DNA of 64,000 nucleotides from Adiantum capillus-veneris (GCA_014529385.2 CM043949.1:143671242-143735241), one strand, 5' to 3'; positions 36,869 through 50,979 are shown, numbered from the stretch's first letter. The notes: generated by a model from the letters alone, not told the origin. Numbers and translations are program-made.

Positions 36869-37981
36869 TGTGGAACATTTTGAACAGTATTATCTGAAGC
36901 TCATCCAAGTAATGCAGGAGGTCATTTTTTAGGGGATATTACAACAAAGAAAAACTTACAACCAGGTTTGTGGTGGCCATCAGTTTTTAAGGATTCCCAT
37001 CAGTTTGTGAAGTCATGTTTGACGTGTCAAAGGGATGACAAACCCCTGAATGCTAATAGAATGCCTTTACAACCTGTTCTACCACTTGCACCTTTTCATA
37101 AATGAGGGTTAGATTTTGTGGGCCCTGTGAATCCAACAACAAAGTTTACAGGGAACAAATATATTCTTGTGGCAACTAACTATTGTACCAAGTAGGTAGA
37201 AGCATAGTCCATGAGAGATAACAGAGCAGAGAGTGTGGCTAGATTTATTTACAAAAACATAATGACGAGGTTTGGATGTCCAGTTGAATTGGTTTCAAAT
37301 CAGGGAGGACATTTCATCAACAAGGTAATCAGGAAGCTTACTGAATATCACCTAATTATCCATAAAAAGTCCATAGTCTACTATCCACAGGCTAATGGTT
37401 AGGCAAAATCTACTAACAAAACTTTTGTAAGAATTTTGAGAAGAATTGTTTCAAAGAACAGGAAAGACTGGGATACAAAATTGGATTCAGCACTGTAGGC
37501 ATTCAGAACAGCATTCAAAGTAAGTACAGGGATGACACCATTCAAGATGGTGTATGGTCTGGAAGAAATTGTCCCAATGGCATTTATTGTTCCTAGTTTG
37601 AGAATTGCAATTCAATAAAAATTTTCAGCGGATGAATCATCAGTTTGTAGACAGGAACAACTACTGAAATTGAAGGAAAGCAAGATTCAAGCTGCTTATA
37701 TAACTGAAGCTATTCAAAGGAGAAGATAGGCTTGGGTAGACATGAATATAAAATAAAAATCATTTTCACAAGGAGATTGGGTCCTGGTGTACAATAGAAG
37801 ACTTGGCAAGAGGCCGAGAAAACTCAAACTGAGGTATTTGGGTCCCTTTCAAATTGCAGAAGAGATAGGTAGGGGATTCAAAATTTTTATTGGCAGACTC
37901 CGAGGGAAGAATATTTCCTAAAGCAATGAATGGTTTTCCACTGAAACCTTTTGTGGGTGGGAACCCTCATTTCAAGAGTAA
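36869..37981 (+). pseudogene. Gypsy-1B integrase, D-N-K triad
   Basis: Same zinc domain, same LVSNQGGHFI and NG(stop)AKSTNK replacements of catalytic residues and the same set of stops as copy A. One segment reads FVGPVNPTTKFTG rather than FVVPVKPTTKFTG; the GP form is the usual one in the family. It thus keeps at least one residue that copy A has lost, which shows independent drift. Confidence 0.85.
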
Positions 37982-38174
37982 GATTAATGATGAGTTAAAG
38001 CATGTGGCAAATTTTGTGGGTATTTACATGGTTAGTGTTGAGCGGTCACGTCGGGTAGATTCAAAACTCGAATTTAAACGTTACCCTGAGGCAATTTTTT
38101 CACAAGTTACTTTCCTTTCATGCTGCACGCGTTTTCTTCTTATAGCCTTGTGCATTTAACTGCTCTATGTCGCC

Positions 38175-40423
38175 ATGTCTAAGAAAGCCCTCACCACAGA
38201 TGTTTCCTCTACTCTGCCTTCACTAAAAACGGATGAGCAAGCTGCCATGGGGACAAGGAGATCGGCGCAGAAATCTCTTCTCACAGTTCAGGCCATTGCA
38301 GTTGCAGATGTCATCATTCATGAAGAGTTGTCAACACCTCTTGAGGAGTCACCACTTGCCATGGAGAGTGGTCATGTTGACTACAACTTCCTTGACATGC
38401 GTCATGAGTTAGGTTTACAGGTGGTGGCACATAAAGATTGGCTCAAGAGGATTGGGTTACTTTAGTATGCAATGTTGCCCTAGAAACATTGGAAAAACAA
38501 TCAATCCCTGATGACTTTGTTAAGTCATATTCAAGATACTAAGGGTAACTTCTATGGCAGTTTTTGGTTAGGCCTTGAGTTGATATCTTTAGTATTTCGA
38601 CTTCACTTGGAGGATGATAACTCAGTGGCTAGAGCTTCACATGCCTTAATGGAATCAGAATTTGGTCAAGCACAAGGGGACAAGGTTTACTAACCAGTAA
38701 GAAAACTGCAGAATCCTTACAGATTTCAGCAAATCAAGTGGTTTTTGGAGAAGGTTGTGTTTTGGTAAAGCTTGAATACATTTCTCAAGAGAATTATGCT
38801 CTTCTTCATGCTGCAGAATGTGGTAGAAAAATAGGTTGGGCCAATTTATTGTTTCAAAGGATCAGTTCAGAAGTGTTTCTAAAAAATAAAAGAAAGGATA
38901 GATCCACAAAGATTGGGGCTTTTCTGAGTGCCCTACAGGTTCATGCTTTGAGTATGACAACATTGGGGAGTTTAACTGACAAGGATTTTGTTTTTGGGGG
39001 ACAGATTGAAGGTAACAAAGAAGCAGAAGTCGGCAGTTCTCAGGCAGAACATAGGACGAAGAAACTGCAGGATTTTTAGGCCCAAGACAAGACACCATCA
39101 AAAACTGTCAAGGATGAAGATGACATGTGGAAAAGTTTAGAGAATCAGTTTAATATTGATCTAGACACTTCAATGGGGACCTCAAAACCCATTACAAATG
39201 TTGAAGCAGGTAATGTTTTCTCTTCTAAGCCATCCTTGAAATTGAAGAGGAGGAAAATGGAGAGTCCTACAATAGAAGTCAAACCAAATTTGGGGGAAGG
39301 TGTGCTGCTCAGTAAGTTTGGAGATCAAATTACAATTTTTGAGGTTTATAAAGCTCTTGACCTTGTTAGAAACTTTGCATCATAGAGCCAACTAAACAGC
39401 TCAGTGCTCCAAAGAGAAAAGTTTCAGTTGTGGAAACTCAGATTGCCTAACTACAAAGTGTTTCTAGACAGACTGAGGAGGATGCCAAGCTGATTTCGGA
39501 TCAGGAGGGTATTATTGTTAAAGTGAAGGATGACTTACTACTAGCTAACAATTCTGTGGAATTTTATAGGGCTCAGTTGCAAAGAAGGAAAAAGTCATCA
39601 TACATTATTCAGTCCTGGAAGGAACAATGGCTATCAACTCTAGATACCGAATTGGAGGTATTGAAAAATGATCATTCTCAGTGCAATCTGAGAATAGTGT
39701 GCTTTTGAGAATAGTACATGCTTGCCAAGAACTAGAGGCAAAACTGTGGGACATGTCTGATGAAGATTTAGATTTGGATGCGTGGTATTTACTGCCACAT
39801 GATGTTGACGTACTGAAGACTGAGGTCAAAAAAAGGGAGAGCAGGTGTGGTTGGAATTAAAAAGGAGAATGGTTTCTCTAGTAATATTCCATACCAAAGT
39901 TTTGCCAGGGACGAGAAAACTGGTGAATATAAGCTTCTTGAAAACCAATTTGAGGACCTCAAAAAAGAGTTTAATGATTTCAAAGTGCTAAAGCCTACAG
40001 ATGTCTTTCAAGAACAGAAAACTGAACAGGAGAAACTCCATCAGGTAACTAAGAAAGTTGCACATGTCCTTGAGGGAACAAAGGATTTCCACACTCTTAT
40101 AGATGCAATAGAGATACATGAGGCTCTGAATCTGGATCTAACAGCACATGTTACTGAGCAGGTTACTAATCTGAACCTGAAGGAGTTGGAGGCAAGTACA
40201 GGTACTATAGCCAAGGTTGTTCAAGATATTTTGGGCAAAGAAGATGTAATGGGAAATTTCTAGACTTTCAGCAAGAGGAAACCTTGAAAAGAAATGAGGA
40301 GGAGGTTGCAATAACCACCAGGATGAAATTAGACCTGCAGCATTGACACATCCATCACTTTCCTTGGAGGAGCCTATGAATGAGTTACCAGGGGATTCTG
40401 ATATTCACTTACTAGGATAGTGT
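38175..40423 (+). pseudogene. Gypsy-1B extra ORF after pol, function unknown
   Basis: Duplicate of the copy A region at 8,534-10,783, with the same in-frame stops at the end of the first segments. Differences are mainly 1-bp indels (near 38,755, 39,882, 40,249 and 40,322), so the last coiled-coil segment is opened from 39,847 and closed at 40,263. No membrane or signal segment is seen here either. Confidence 0.58.
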
Positions 40424-40446
40424 TTTTTAACGCTAATGGATGGGGG

Positions 40447-40963
40447 TGTCTTATTGGTATAATATTATGTATTTGTACAAATTGGATTCAGTTCCAGGCA
40501 CTGTACTTTTCATACTGTTATCTAGAAAGCACTTAGAATTGTTTGTGCAACAAGGGATTAATGGGTGTCAAGTCAAATGTTTTTTTGAGCCAAATTTTTT
40601 TTGCCACCGGGCTGTGCCAGGTGTTAACCTTAGATATATTTTCAGTTAAGTGTTGGCAGAACCTTAGCTTTTAACTTTCAGTCTTTTGTAAGTTAATTGG
40701 CTTGTACCTCTTCATTTCTAGAAGTAAGTTATCTCGCGCCCCTTGTAACGAGATGTAAGAGAGAGAATGGAATGAATGAAGGGTTCTAGCTATGGAGTAT
40801 CTCAATTTCTATCTATTCTCTATATTTAGTCTTTATTATGTTCCCTGAATCTGTACTGCAACCTGAACAGGTAATGAAACTATGTGAATTCTGTGAGGAA
40901 ATACTATAATGTCTTGATACATGATTCAGTTGTAATTCCCTATCTCCAATGCCTCAATAATCA
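40447..40963 (+). repeat. Gypsy-1B 3' LTR (start 40,447 or 40,622)
   Basis: Matches 10,810-11,326, with the shared LTR core from TGTTAACC at 40,622 and the same purine tract before 40,447. A few substitutions separate it from copy A. Confidence 0.7.
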
Positions 40964-42882
40964 CCAAAGGATAGATCGTGCAAGAGGCATTTATTTACAT
41001 CTTTGGGTATTTAGCACAAGTTGATCCCTCAATGCCTCCTATGTGGTCAGATGAGGAGGATGCAAGGATGACTTCACACTTGTTTAGTGGAGAGGGAAAA
41101 TTATTTAACATGGATATGGATCTATGCCAAGGTGGTCAAAAAAACTTGCATCCTGGATGCAAAGTTATGACCAAGTGAGTGGATTTTTGGACAATGGAAA
41201 ATGCAAGGTGTTTGCAAGTGAGGGAATCATGCAAGCAAGCTCGTGGAGGCAGGAGGGCACCTGTAGTTCATTGACACCTTGCATGTTTCCCAGGTCTCAT
41301 TAGTGCCAAGTGGTACCACATGAGAATGACCAAAGCAAAGGCATACGAAGATGACATCACCAACAAAGAATGGTATTATCCAGGAGGTTGCATGCCAAGG
41401 TACAGTACTCATACCCTTAAACCAAATTATATAGTTTTTTCTTGATTTTATCTTTGTAATTGATTATATAATATTTTCTATTTTATATTGCCTTTCCTTT
41501 AACTCTATGTGGTCAAAGGGTCCACACTTTTGTACATCTCACATTGACTTGCATCGAACCACCATGGATTGTGGCGTCATGGGCAGATAATGATGAAGCC
41601 AAGTACTCTGGGACTATTGAAAGGATACTAAAGGTTGATTTTAGAACCTTTTGACACAAATGTTGATGAAGCCAGGTACTATGGGACTACTAAAAGGATA
41701 TTAAAGGTTGATTTTAGAACCTTTCACACCTTCATCTTCGAGTGCAAGTGGCGCTACAAGAGATGGCTTCATTACTGACGCCAATACTTGACATCATTGG
41801 TGGGTGTCGCTATATGCATTGCTAAACCTGGAGCGACATCCATTTTTTTTTATAAATGTTATTTTGCAATATTGACATCTATACCAACGTGCATATTGAT
41901 GTGCATACTGACAAAAATACCGACGTTGTCAAGAATTGTGCAGTGCGACTAGGAAAGCGTCGGGCCTCTGACTGTGAGGATCCGTAGCAAAATCAAGCAA
42001 GGCGTAGACGATTTGAAGTCAAAAACACACTAAAAAAGAACAAAACTCCAGCCATGAAAGATCCACTTTGAAAAAGTACCAAGATTAACTCAAAAGTCTT
42101 GTGTGTGTAAAGGCTAGGTGTAGCCTTGCTCCCAATTGCACAAATGCAGTGCTCTTTCGGCCTATTAAAAACCCTAAATTGGCGCTTTGATTTTTCATCG
42201 TGATCATTTCATGGAAGCTTTAGTACTTCAGTGGAGAAGCCCAAGTAGTTATTTGAGGAGGGGAAACCCTAATTGGAGTCCTCACAACCTCGGACATGTA
42301 GTGGAAGCAGCACGGGACTACACTAGCACCCTGTAATGGAATGGTTGTATCTCCTTGCTCATATGCCCAAATGAGCTCATTCTTGGCTCTAAAACTTCCC
42401 CCCTAGCCTGAGCAGCAATAGAACCATCATTGATGTGGTATTTTGAGCCATGTTTTGCTATTTTTGGGCTATTTTTTTATCATTTTATGGCCAATTTAGC
42501 CATTTTTTGCCCAAAAATGAGGAATCCCAAACTCCGAGCAAACTTTTTTGAGTGATGATAAAATTGAGCAAGTTAGTGAGAGACACTTTATCAAAACAGT
42601 CTTAGCCAAGAGTTCCTTTAAGTCACTCATTTATGTAAGTCACTAATTTCTTCACTTGAGAGAATAAATAAATTGGCCCTAGACCTCCTAAAGATGGCGG
42701 TTGGAAGTAAGAAAGGATATGCTAAGCAAGAGGTAGGTGCTAGCAAGACTCACATTGGAAAACTCTTAATCTTGTTCTTTCTTGTGTCTTTTGCTAGCAA
42801 AAAAAATCGTAGCTTTTCTATTGCCCAAAGAAATTTTGTAAGTTTGGGAATATAATTTTTCTTCAACACTTGTCTAACATTG
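40964..42882. other. Spacer, copy B of 11,327-13,245
   Basis: No gene recognised. It contains the same ~73-bp two-unit tandem repeat at about 41,592-41,725. Confidence 0.5.
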
Positions 42883-42883
42883 C

Positions 42884-42941
<58 letters not shown>
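42883..42941 (+). repeat. Single (CT)n tract, deletion junction (copy B)
   Basis: One CT tract of about 59 bp with a single CTCG interruption at about 42,895. It stands where copy A has CT, AC, about 180 bp of unique sequence and a second CT tract. Confidence 0.95.
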
Positions 42942-44034
<1,093 letters not shown>

Positions 44035-44039
44035 ATCCT

Positions 44040-44757
44040 CCCTAAAGGATATGCGCCAACGTAGATCCTTCAGGGTTTTTTAAAAAAAAAACTCATGAAT
44101 ACGAAGCGAGTAGGGCTAAACCCATGTCCTTTTAATGCATATCTACAAAGATACTTAGAAAACTTTGATAATGAAACTAAAAGAGGAGGAAAAGTGGAGG
44201 GGTACACATGTGCCAGTTGAGGACGAGGCAATCGGCGCATATGGCATGTAGGTGGTGGTTGACGTAAGAGTTGGTTAGAAGGGGAGCATGACATGCGATT
44301 AGAGAATTGATGCGACTCCCGAAAGTAGCCCACCTGAGCGAGAGTAGGCATGTGTCTTGCAATAGGGGGAGGAGAGGAGACTGCAGTATTTTTTTTAGTG
44401 AGGGCTTCACCCCAAGGATGCCGAAACCCCTTCAATGGAAACCCCTTCAATGGGGTGGACATTTTCAATCTTTTTGTAGTGAATAAGTGAATAGGGGTCC
44501 ACATTTTCAACCTTTTTATAGTGAATACAATGTGAGTAGCATATACCTAGAATGGAGTAGTATATACCTAGAGTGGAGCTTGGGAGATGAGATGGGAAGG
44601 AAAAACCCACGTTTGTTTTGGGAAGAAAACTTGGTGATTAGGTGTGGACATTTTGAATGAGTTGGTGATTAGGTGTGGACATTTCGAATGAGTTTTTAAA
44701 GGGAAAAAAAAAAAGGCTCCCTAAAGGATGTGCGCCACGCAGATCCTTTAGGAGGCT
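44040..44757. repeat. Palindrome pair and intervening segment (copy B)
   Basis: Palindromes at 44,040-44,075 and 44,714-44,757 match those at 14,670 and 15,342. The right one begins AGGCTCCC rather than AGCCTCCC, a change that weakens one base pair of the stem. Confidence 0.78.
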
Positions 44758-45237
44758 CTTTTCTTTTTTTTAAACTCAATATTTTTGTAATGAACACAAA
44801 GTGAGTAAGCTAATTATCCACAATTGTGAAAATATAAATACTTGAGCATTTGCTTGTTGGCTCTAACCTCGTCCCCCCTCTCACTTTCTCACTCTCATGT
44901 GTACGCAAAGAGAAAAGCATTGTTGTGCTTATGCATGGTGTGCATGAGGGGCATCTATGTGAGGGCTGAAGAACGACCAATATTGAGTAGGTGGTGCTGG
45001 AGTCAATGCCACCCAAGGGATCACGAGCTTGTGTGTTTTTTGGGCATAAAGCACCTCAAGTTGGATGAGGACAATCGAACCAGCAAGGGACCCGGTTGGT
45101 TCAACTGCAAGGACCTTAGGCCCATGCTATCTGTATGAACGTGCTAGCTAAGCAGCTCACGAGCATGCTATCCAAGGGGTGAGATCTTATGTGTGTGGCA
45201 CCTAGAGGTAGGAATTCAGTTTAGTAGAGCCACACAA

Positions 45238-45271
<34 letters not shown>

Positions 45272-46527
45272 GAATTCATGTTGGACATGAGACACCAAGC
45301 AAGGCACGTTTCTCCAATAGTGCAAGGCATGTTTCTCCAACATTGCATCTGTAATTCCAAATTCGTGGCTAGAGAGAGCGTCTCTACCTGATTCTATGAG
45401 ATGCTATGTGTCATCCTTTAGGACTACCAAAACCTGATGCTTCTTTATGTAAACCATGTCATCTTCCGAAGATATTGGTCACAAATGTCTTTTTCAAGGG
45501 AGTCAAGAGTGATTCCCCTTTAGTTTTACTTTAGTTTCACCTCTTAGGTAATTCAAATGAAAATGCAAGGCCCTTTTTGAATTACTTGGAAGGTAATTTA
45601 AATTAAAAGAGAAGCCAAGTTGGGTGAGGGCATACGACGGCGGGGGTGCGGGAGATACAAGTGGCAGGACACATGTTGGAGGTGGTGCATGCATGTGGAG
45701 CAACATGAACGAGGTAGAAAAATATTCAGGTTTGTCTTTTTTTAATTCTTTGTGTGGAGCTCGAGAAGCAAGAAAGCGCTTGCAGCAATCTATATACAGC
45801 TTCGTTGCTTGCAGGTTGGGCTCGAGCTTTAGGTGATAAACAATAGAGGACGTTCCCAACTAATGTGAGGAGCTGGGATCTTGTGAGATTCTGCCTAATA
45901 GATTGAGAGAGCGAGTAGGTGGTATATGGAGCTTTAGTGAATAGAGTCTTCTTTTACTCTCTCTCTCTCTTTATACTAAATGTAGAAGTGAATACACTTT
46001 TGTTTCTTAAAGTTTTTCAATGTGTTTTTCAAAAAAAATCTCACCCAAAAGGTCTAGGCACGTGCCAACGCATACCCTTTGAGAAAGATTCTTTCGTACT
46101 ACAAAGAAGAGAGAGAGAGGGGGGGGGGGGTTTAGAAAATACATTTTTCCTCAACAATGAAAATAAGTTGGATTTCTCCCAATTTTTAGGTCAAAATTTG
46201 AAGCTTTTGCCAATGATTACACTAAAACTTGTGTAAATTTCTTGGTTTTCTTAAAGGCAAGCTCAAAATCTAGACTAGATTTTACAATTTCAACGGTTTA
46301 AAATACATTGGATCCTGATTTTTTTCCAACACTGAGAAGAGTCTCACTTCTTTCTTTTTTAATTTTTTTTAAACATCCAAAAGTCACTTTCGTATTTTAG
46401 AATGACTTCTAAGTCCCTTGTCACACTAGGGCGCATGTCCCACTATTTTTTTTGCAGATGACCGGTAATGATGTTGTCTCATTGGACTTCAAAACAAAAT
46501 CTTCACATTTTTCTCAACGAATGGGAG
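44758..46527. other. Spacer, copy B of 15,385-17,083
   Basis: Contains (GA)n at about 45,240-45,268 and an extra ~67 bp at 46,064-46,130 that ends in GAGAGAGAGG and a 12-G run. No gene recognised. Confidence 0.5.
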
Positions 46528-46581
46528 TAGACAAGGTGGTTAAACCTCCGGCTTAGACACTATCTGTCAGGGTTCGATGCC
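46528..46581 (+). other. tRNA-like A and B boxes (copy B)
   Basis: TAGACAAGGTGG at 46,528-46,539 and GGTTCGATGCC at 46,571-46,581, identical to copy A. Confidence 0.4.
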
Positions 46582-47724
46582 TCTGAAACAAACTCCCGCG
46601 TACACATTTTGCAGTTAGTCGCTACTTGGTGCAAGGCCATCCCTTTGTCTTCTCATTCGTAAATGACTAGCTACCACCTCCACATGGCCTTTGCTTCTCT
46701 ATCTTAGTGTGAATTAGGCTTAAGACAAATATCCCCCTCATTTTTTTGCCTAACCCTCACCCACCCGTATGCCTTGCCTAGCATGTGCAACACTACACCT
46801 TGGGGCTTGCCTTGCTCCTCTAGTAGCTTCCACCTTAGACTACATACACGAGCACATGTGCAGTATGAGAGAGAAAAACAATGATATATGCACACAAATT
46901 ATTTTCAACAAGCCAGTTTCAACGGTTTACAATCCATAATAATCCAACTCGCCTTTGTACTCTAAAAAATCAATGGATGAAGAACATTGGAAGACTCCAA
47001 TAACAAACCCATATAGACTAATATTAAAATGGTTGAAAGTACACATCTTAAAACAACAACTACAATAAGATAGAAATGGAGGAAAAAAAAATAGTACAAG
47101 ATACTCATATGGGTTCACGGACTTATTGCTCAAACACTAGCTTACAATGCGGAATCTAGTTGTCCTCATTGCTAGTGTTATCGTTGCTATCATTGTTGGC
47201 TCCATTGGCTTGACCTTTCATAGTAATGTATGTCCTCCACAATTCTATCTAAGCCTCCACGTGTGGCTTGAAGGCTACACACTCTTATGGGGTGTGATAA
47301 CCATGTTTCCCTCAAAGCATGATTGCATTGTGGAAAATAACAAAAACCTGCTCAATATTGAGTTTGATTGGAGGTGCATTTAAATCAGGGTGATACATGG
47401 CATTGAATACGGTGTTGTGGCATCGTGGAATGCATGGAAAGCCTCCATGTACTTGCATGCACTTTGTGCTATGCCAATATTATCCATTGCATACACAGTG
47501 TCAAGAATGTAATTAGCATGCACGTTGTTGATGGAGTCGACATTGGGGTGTGGGGGGGTGGAGAGGTGGTCAACCATGCTGAAGGCCATGGCCAAGTTGT
47601 ACAGGTGGCCAATGCTGATCATGTTATCTGTGGTTTCCCTCGGCATGGTAAATGTGGGAATGTGAGAAGACTAAAGAAGAAGCTTGTGGAAAAAAACATA
47701 GAGAAACTTGCAAATGAATGGAAG
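46582..47724. other. Spacer, copy B of 17,138-18,281
   Basis: No gene or LTR recognised. One base fewer near 47,638 changes the short ORFs relative to copy A. Confidence 0.45.
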
Positions 47725-48890
47725 TAGTGATAAAATTCTTCCCAAGGCACTTCCTACAACAACAACAATAGGTCCAAGGAGAAGGGAGTTTACAAAGGTA
47801 AAAACAAACTTGCTCATGAATAGTTTGAAGCTTTTCGCAAGGACTGTAAGTGTTTTAAGTGTGGGGAGCAAGGACATGGCTATCATTCTTGCCCCAAGAA
47901 AAATGCTCGCAATGAGAGTCCTAGGGCTTCCACCATCGAAGCTCCAAAAGAGGATGCTCATTGCAAAGGATCATCTCTCTCCTATGCTTGGGGAAAGGTA
48001 AGGGAGCATGATGCCTTCATCTTGTTTGACCCTGGTTCTACTCACAACTTCATATCAACGGAGTTGGCCACTAAGTTGGGCATTCAAGCTTTCAAGATGG
48101 GAGATATTGTAATAGGGGCTGACAAAGCTTTCAAGGGATATCAAGCCTCCGTTACTTCCTTGATTGGGAAGTTGAGGCTTCATGTCCAAATCTATGTCGA
48201 CAAAGCGGACCTTTTCATCCCTCCTTTCCAACATGAGGATGCTATCTTATGGGCGCCATGGTTTGATCGCATGGTTGCCAAAATGAAGTTCCCTGAAAGG
48301 AGAATCTACTTCGCCTATATGGGAAAGAACATGTATATAGATGCTAATGAGTCTGGTCATACTATACCACTTGTAAATTCACCAGCTTTTGATAAATCAA
48401 TGAAAAGCTCAATTTCTGCGCACATGATTTTTGTCAAAGAATCCACTAATGACGCTAATGGTTTATCAAATGAAAATGGTAGGAATTAAAGAAGAATCCA
48501 CTAATGACGCTAATGGTTTATCAATTTCTGCGTACATGATTTTTGTCAAAAGAATCCACTAATGACGCTAATGGTTTATCAAATGAAAATGGTAGGAATT
48601 AAAGAAGAGTTAGACTTGTCTAATTTTCTAAATGGATTCCAAGATGTTTTAATCGATGATATCCCTATGGACTTACCTCCAAAACGAGCGGATGATGACC
48701 ATCGAATAGAGCTACTACCAGGAAGCTCACTGCCTAACAAGCCTCCTTATCAAGTTTCCCAAGCCCAACAAGAGGAGATCATGAGACAAATAAAAGAATT
48801 GGTACACAAAGGGGTGGTGAGGCCTAGATCCTCTCCCTTTTGTTCTCCAGTCCTTTTATTGCAAAATACAGATGGTACATACCGTATGTG
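47725..48890 (+). pseudogene. Gypsy-2 copy B: gag knuckle, protease, RT start
   Basis: CFKCGEQGHGYHSC at about 47,851-47,892, FDPGSTHNFIS at about 48,025, the local 112-bp duplication at 48,409-48,606, and RT from DLPPKRADDDHRIEL to TDGTYRMC. The RT reads PPYQVSQAQ where copy A has PPYRVSQAQ. The coding part is cut at 48,890 by the same inverted solo LTR. Confidence 0.82.
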
Positions 48891-49653
48891 TGTAATGGAA
48901 ATGGCCTATGAACTTTGTGAATAGCTGAATTAAGAGAATTAGAGTGAGCATTTTTGTGAAATTACTTTGAGAACATAGAGGGTGAACTTAATTGATGGTA
49001 GCAACATGAACATAGTACTTAATTAACTTGGCATGAACAATACTTTTGCAAGAGAAAGAGTATTAGAGAACATGACAATAGTTGAGGACTGAATTTACTT
49101 GGAGCCGGTCCCCCCTCTAAAAGGCGTTTTTATAGATTCTCCCATCAAGAGAGACTTGGTACAATACAATCTTTGTGTTCCTTGTGACCTTGGTGATGCT
49201 ATGAATATGGAAAGCTTCATGCATCACGAGCATAAAAAAACTTTGCAAAAAGCATTAACTATCCCAAGGCCTCAAACACCTTCTTTGAAGGTAGAGAGCT
49301 AGCTGGGAATGAGGGTAGGGAAGAGGAAGAAGAATCATTCATAGAAGAAAGAAATAGTTCTCACTTATCATCACTCTTCTTCCTTAGCATACCATAATAG
49401 CATAGTAATGAAGATGAGGAAGATGGCAAGCTTAAGCATTGAAGCATTGCTCTTGGTTGGATTTGCATTTCATAGCCAAGAGTATTGGTGTAGCTCTCCA
49501 CTTCTCAACAAAATTAGAGAAGGAGATGGAGCTCTTGCACTTTGCACTCCACACCATGAGAGAATGTGTGTGTGTGTGTGTGTGTGTGTGTGGGAGGTAT
49601 ACCTCCCTCTCATGCTTGGTCCACCATAACCTCTCTCTCTCTCTCTCTCTCTC
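48891..49653 (-). repeat. Inverted solo LTR, copy B, truncated by the gap
   Basis: Starts TGTAATGG right after the ATGTG duplication at 48,886-48,890, as in copy A. It contains (GT)n at about 49,565-49,591 and ends within (CT)n at the gap. The remaining ~860 bp of the LTR is missing. Confidence 0.85.
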
Positions 49654-49853
49654 NNNNNNNNNNNNNNNNNNNNNNNNNNNNNNNNNNNNNNNNNNNNNNN
49701 NNNNNNNNNNNNNNNNNNNNNNNNNNNNNNNNNNNNNNNNNNNNNNNNNNNNNNNNNNNNNNNNNNNNNNNNNNNNNNNNNNNNNNNNNNNNNNNNNNNN
49801 NNNNNNNNNNNNNNNNNNNNNNNNNNNNNNNNNNNNNNNNNNNNNNNNNNNNN
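49654..49853. other. Assembly gap (200 N)
   Basis: Exactly 200 N, opened inside a CT microsatellite. The sequence after the gap does not continue the solo LTR, so the contigs either side are not adjacent at nucleotide level. Confidence 0.98.
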
Positions 49854-50066
49854 CCTTTCACATGATCTTGTGTATGCAGCTATATGGATATTCATGGAAG
49901 AAGCCACAAATTTTGAATATCCAGCATTGAGGCATGATTCTGTCACTTGTCATCGTGCAACACTCCACGGCCAATGCTTATAGTCAAGTATTGGAATGGA
50001 GGTCATGTGGAGCAATGGATATAGGCATGTCACTCTGATGAAAGCAAGCTTGCTGTTAAGGAGTTT
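49854..50066. other. Unassigned contig start
   Basis: About 210 bp between the gap and the kinase fragment. It could hold an upstream part of the kinase domain, but I cannot read one. Confidence 0.4.
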
Positions 50067-50470
50067 TTGCAGACAACTAGTAGTTTAGAGCATTTCCAAA
50101 ACAATATTCTACACATTATCAATGTGCTACTACAAAATTTGAAGTATCTACATCATCATGATTTTTTGCACAATGACCTTCACCCTCGTAACATTATGTT
50201 GCATTTTGCTGACATGGGTGTTTATTGCGGCATTATAGATTGGCACTCCTAGCTTGTTTTTTACTACAAAAACATTTCCAAAGCTATAAGAGCTATCTTT
50301 GGAATGTCAAAACAATTACATGTGAGACTATCCTTAGGCTGTCCCCGAGTGCATCTCCACTAACCCTCCTCCCTTCTCTAAATCCACGGATGTATATTCT
50401 CTATGTTGGGGTTTGAAGCACATACTTAATTGCATGCATGAGCCATTTGACCCAGATCAAAGAGCCTTTG
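50067..50470 (+). pseudogene. Protein-kinase domain fragment
   Basis: The first reading (50,067-50,252) contains LKYLHHHDFLHNDLHPRNIM, a catalytic-loop pattern H-x-D-L-x-x-x-N, followed by GIIDWHS in the place of the DFG motif. After a frame break another reading gives VPECISTNPPPFSKSTDVYS, matching the APE and D-V-Y/W-S segments of kinase subdomains VIII-IX, and continues LCWGLKHILNCMHEPFDPDQ. Only the C-lobe core is present: no glycine loop and no VAIK lysine. HND instead of HRD and DWH instead of DFG show either an unusual kinase subfamily or decay. Frameshifts make it a pseudogene or transposon-captured fragment. Confidence 0.6.
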
Positions 50471-50705
50471 GAAAAAAATACATCGAATACTAGATTTAGG
50501 CAAGGACAAAAATCCTCAAAAACAACCTTCTCTCTTGATTTGTAGCTATGTATAAATGGAGTCCACATAGTTGGCGTAAATGTAGTAGCTTCTTCTGGTC
50601 TATGACCAAAAGATGAATGAATACAAGCCTCATTTTTTGAGTTGAAATTGTCATTATGTTGTTAGTTTAAAGTTAACTTAAGTGCCACATAATGGTTTAA
50701 GTGAT
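50471..50705. other. Flank left of Copia-2
   Basis: AT-rich. The last ~70 bp (TTGTCATTATGTT, then TTTAAGTG) resemble the sequence right of the element at 60,690-60,775, so Copia-2 landed in a short degenerate repeat array. Confidence 0.55.
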
Positions 50706-50710
50706 ATTTT

Positions 50711-50936
50711 TGTTGGAATTGGGTTACAGAGAAACGCACACAGCTTGGCGAAGATGAAGGAAGCTCAAGGCACACAATAAAGAGTGTGTTTCTTAGTGTG
50801 TAAATGGAAAGATAGATAGCCCTAGAGTGATGGGCGTATATACAATGCACGGGGGAAAAACCTCCTAAATAGGGAAAAAATGCCCCGGCGGTCCTAGTGT
50901 GTTCACACACATCACTACCACATGTATATGGTAACA
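50711..50936 (-). repeat. Copia-2 3' LTR
   Basis: On the plus strand TGTTGGAATT to GGTAACA. The adjoining bases at 50,937 onward read, on the minus strand, AGTGGGGATT just before the LTR, a clear polypurine tract. This fixes the orientation as minus. Confidence 0.9.
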
Positions 50937-50979
50937 AATCCCCACTAGAGTGATGCGGTGAACGAGAGCTGGCACATGA

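Larger units (their letters stand above)
31460..40963 (+). mobile_element. Gypsy-1 copy B: Ty3/Gypsy LTR retrotransposon, inactive
   Basis: The duplicate of the element at 1,818-11,326, with the same domain order and nearly all of the same stop codons. It did not arrive by an independent insertion, because its flanks are duplicated too. It differs from copy A by small indels that open or close short frames. Confidence 0.88.

Noticed and set aside
31460-40963. Second independent insertion of Gypsy-1
   Set aside because: Flanking sequences on both sides are duplicated together with the element and the decay lesions are shared, so it was copied as part of a larger block.
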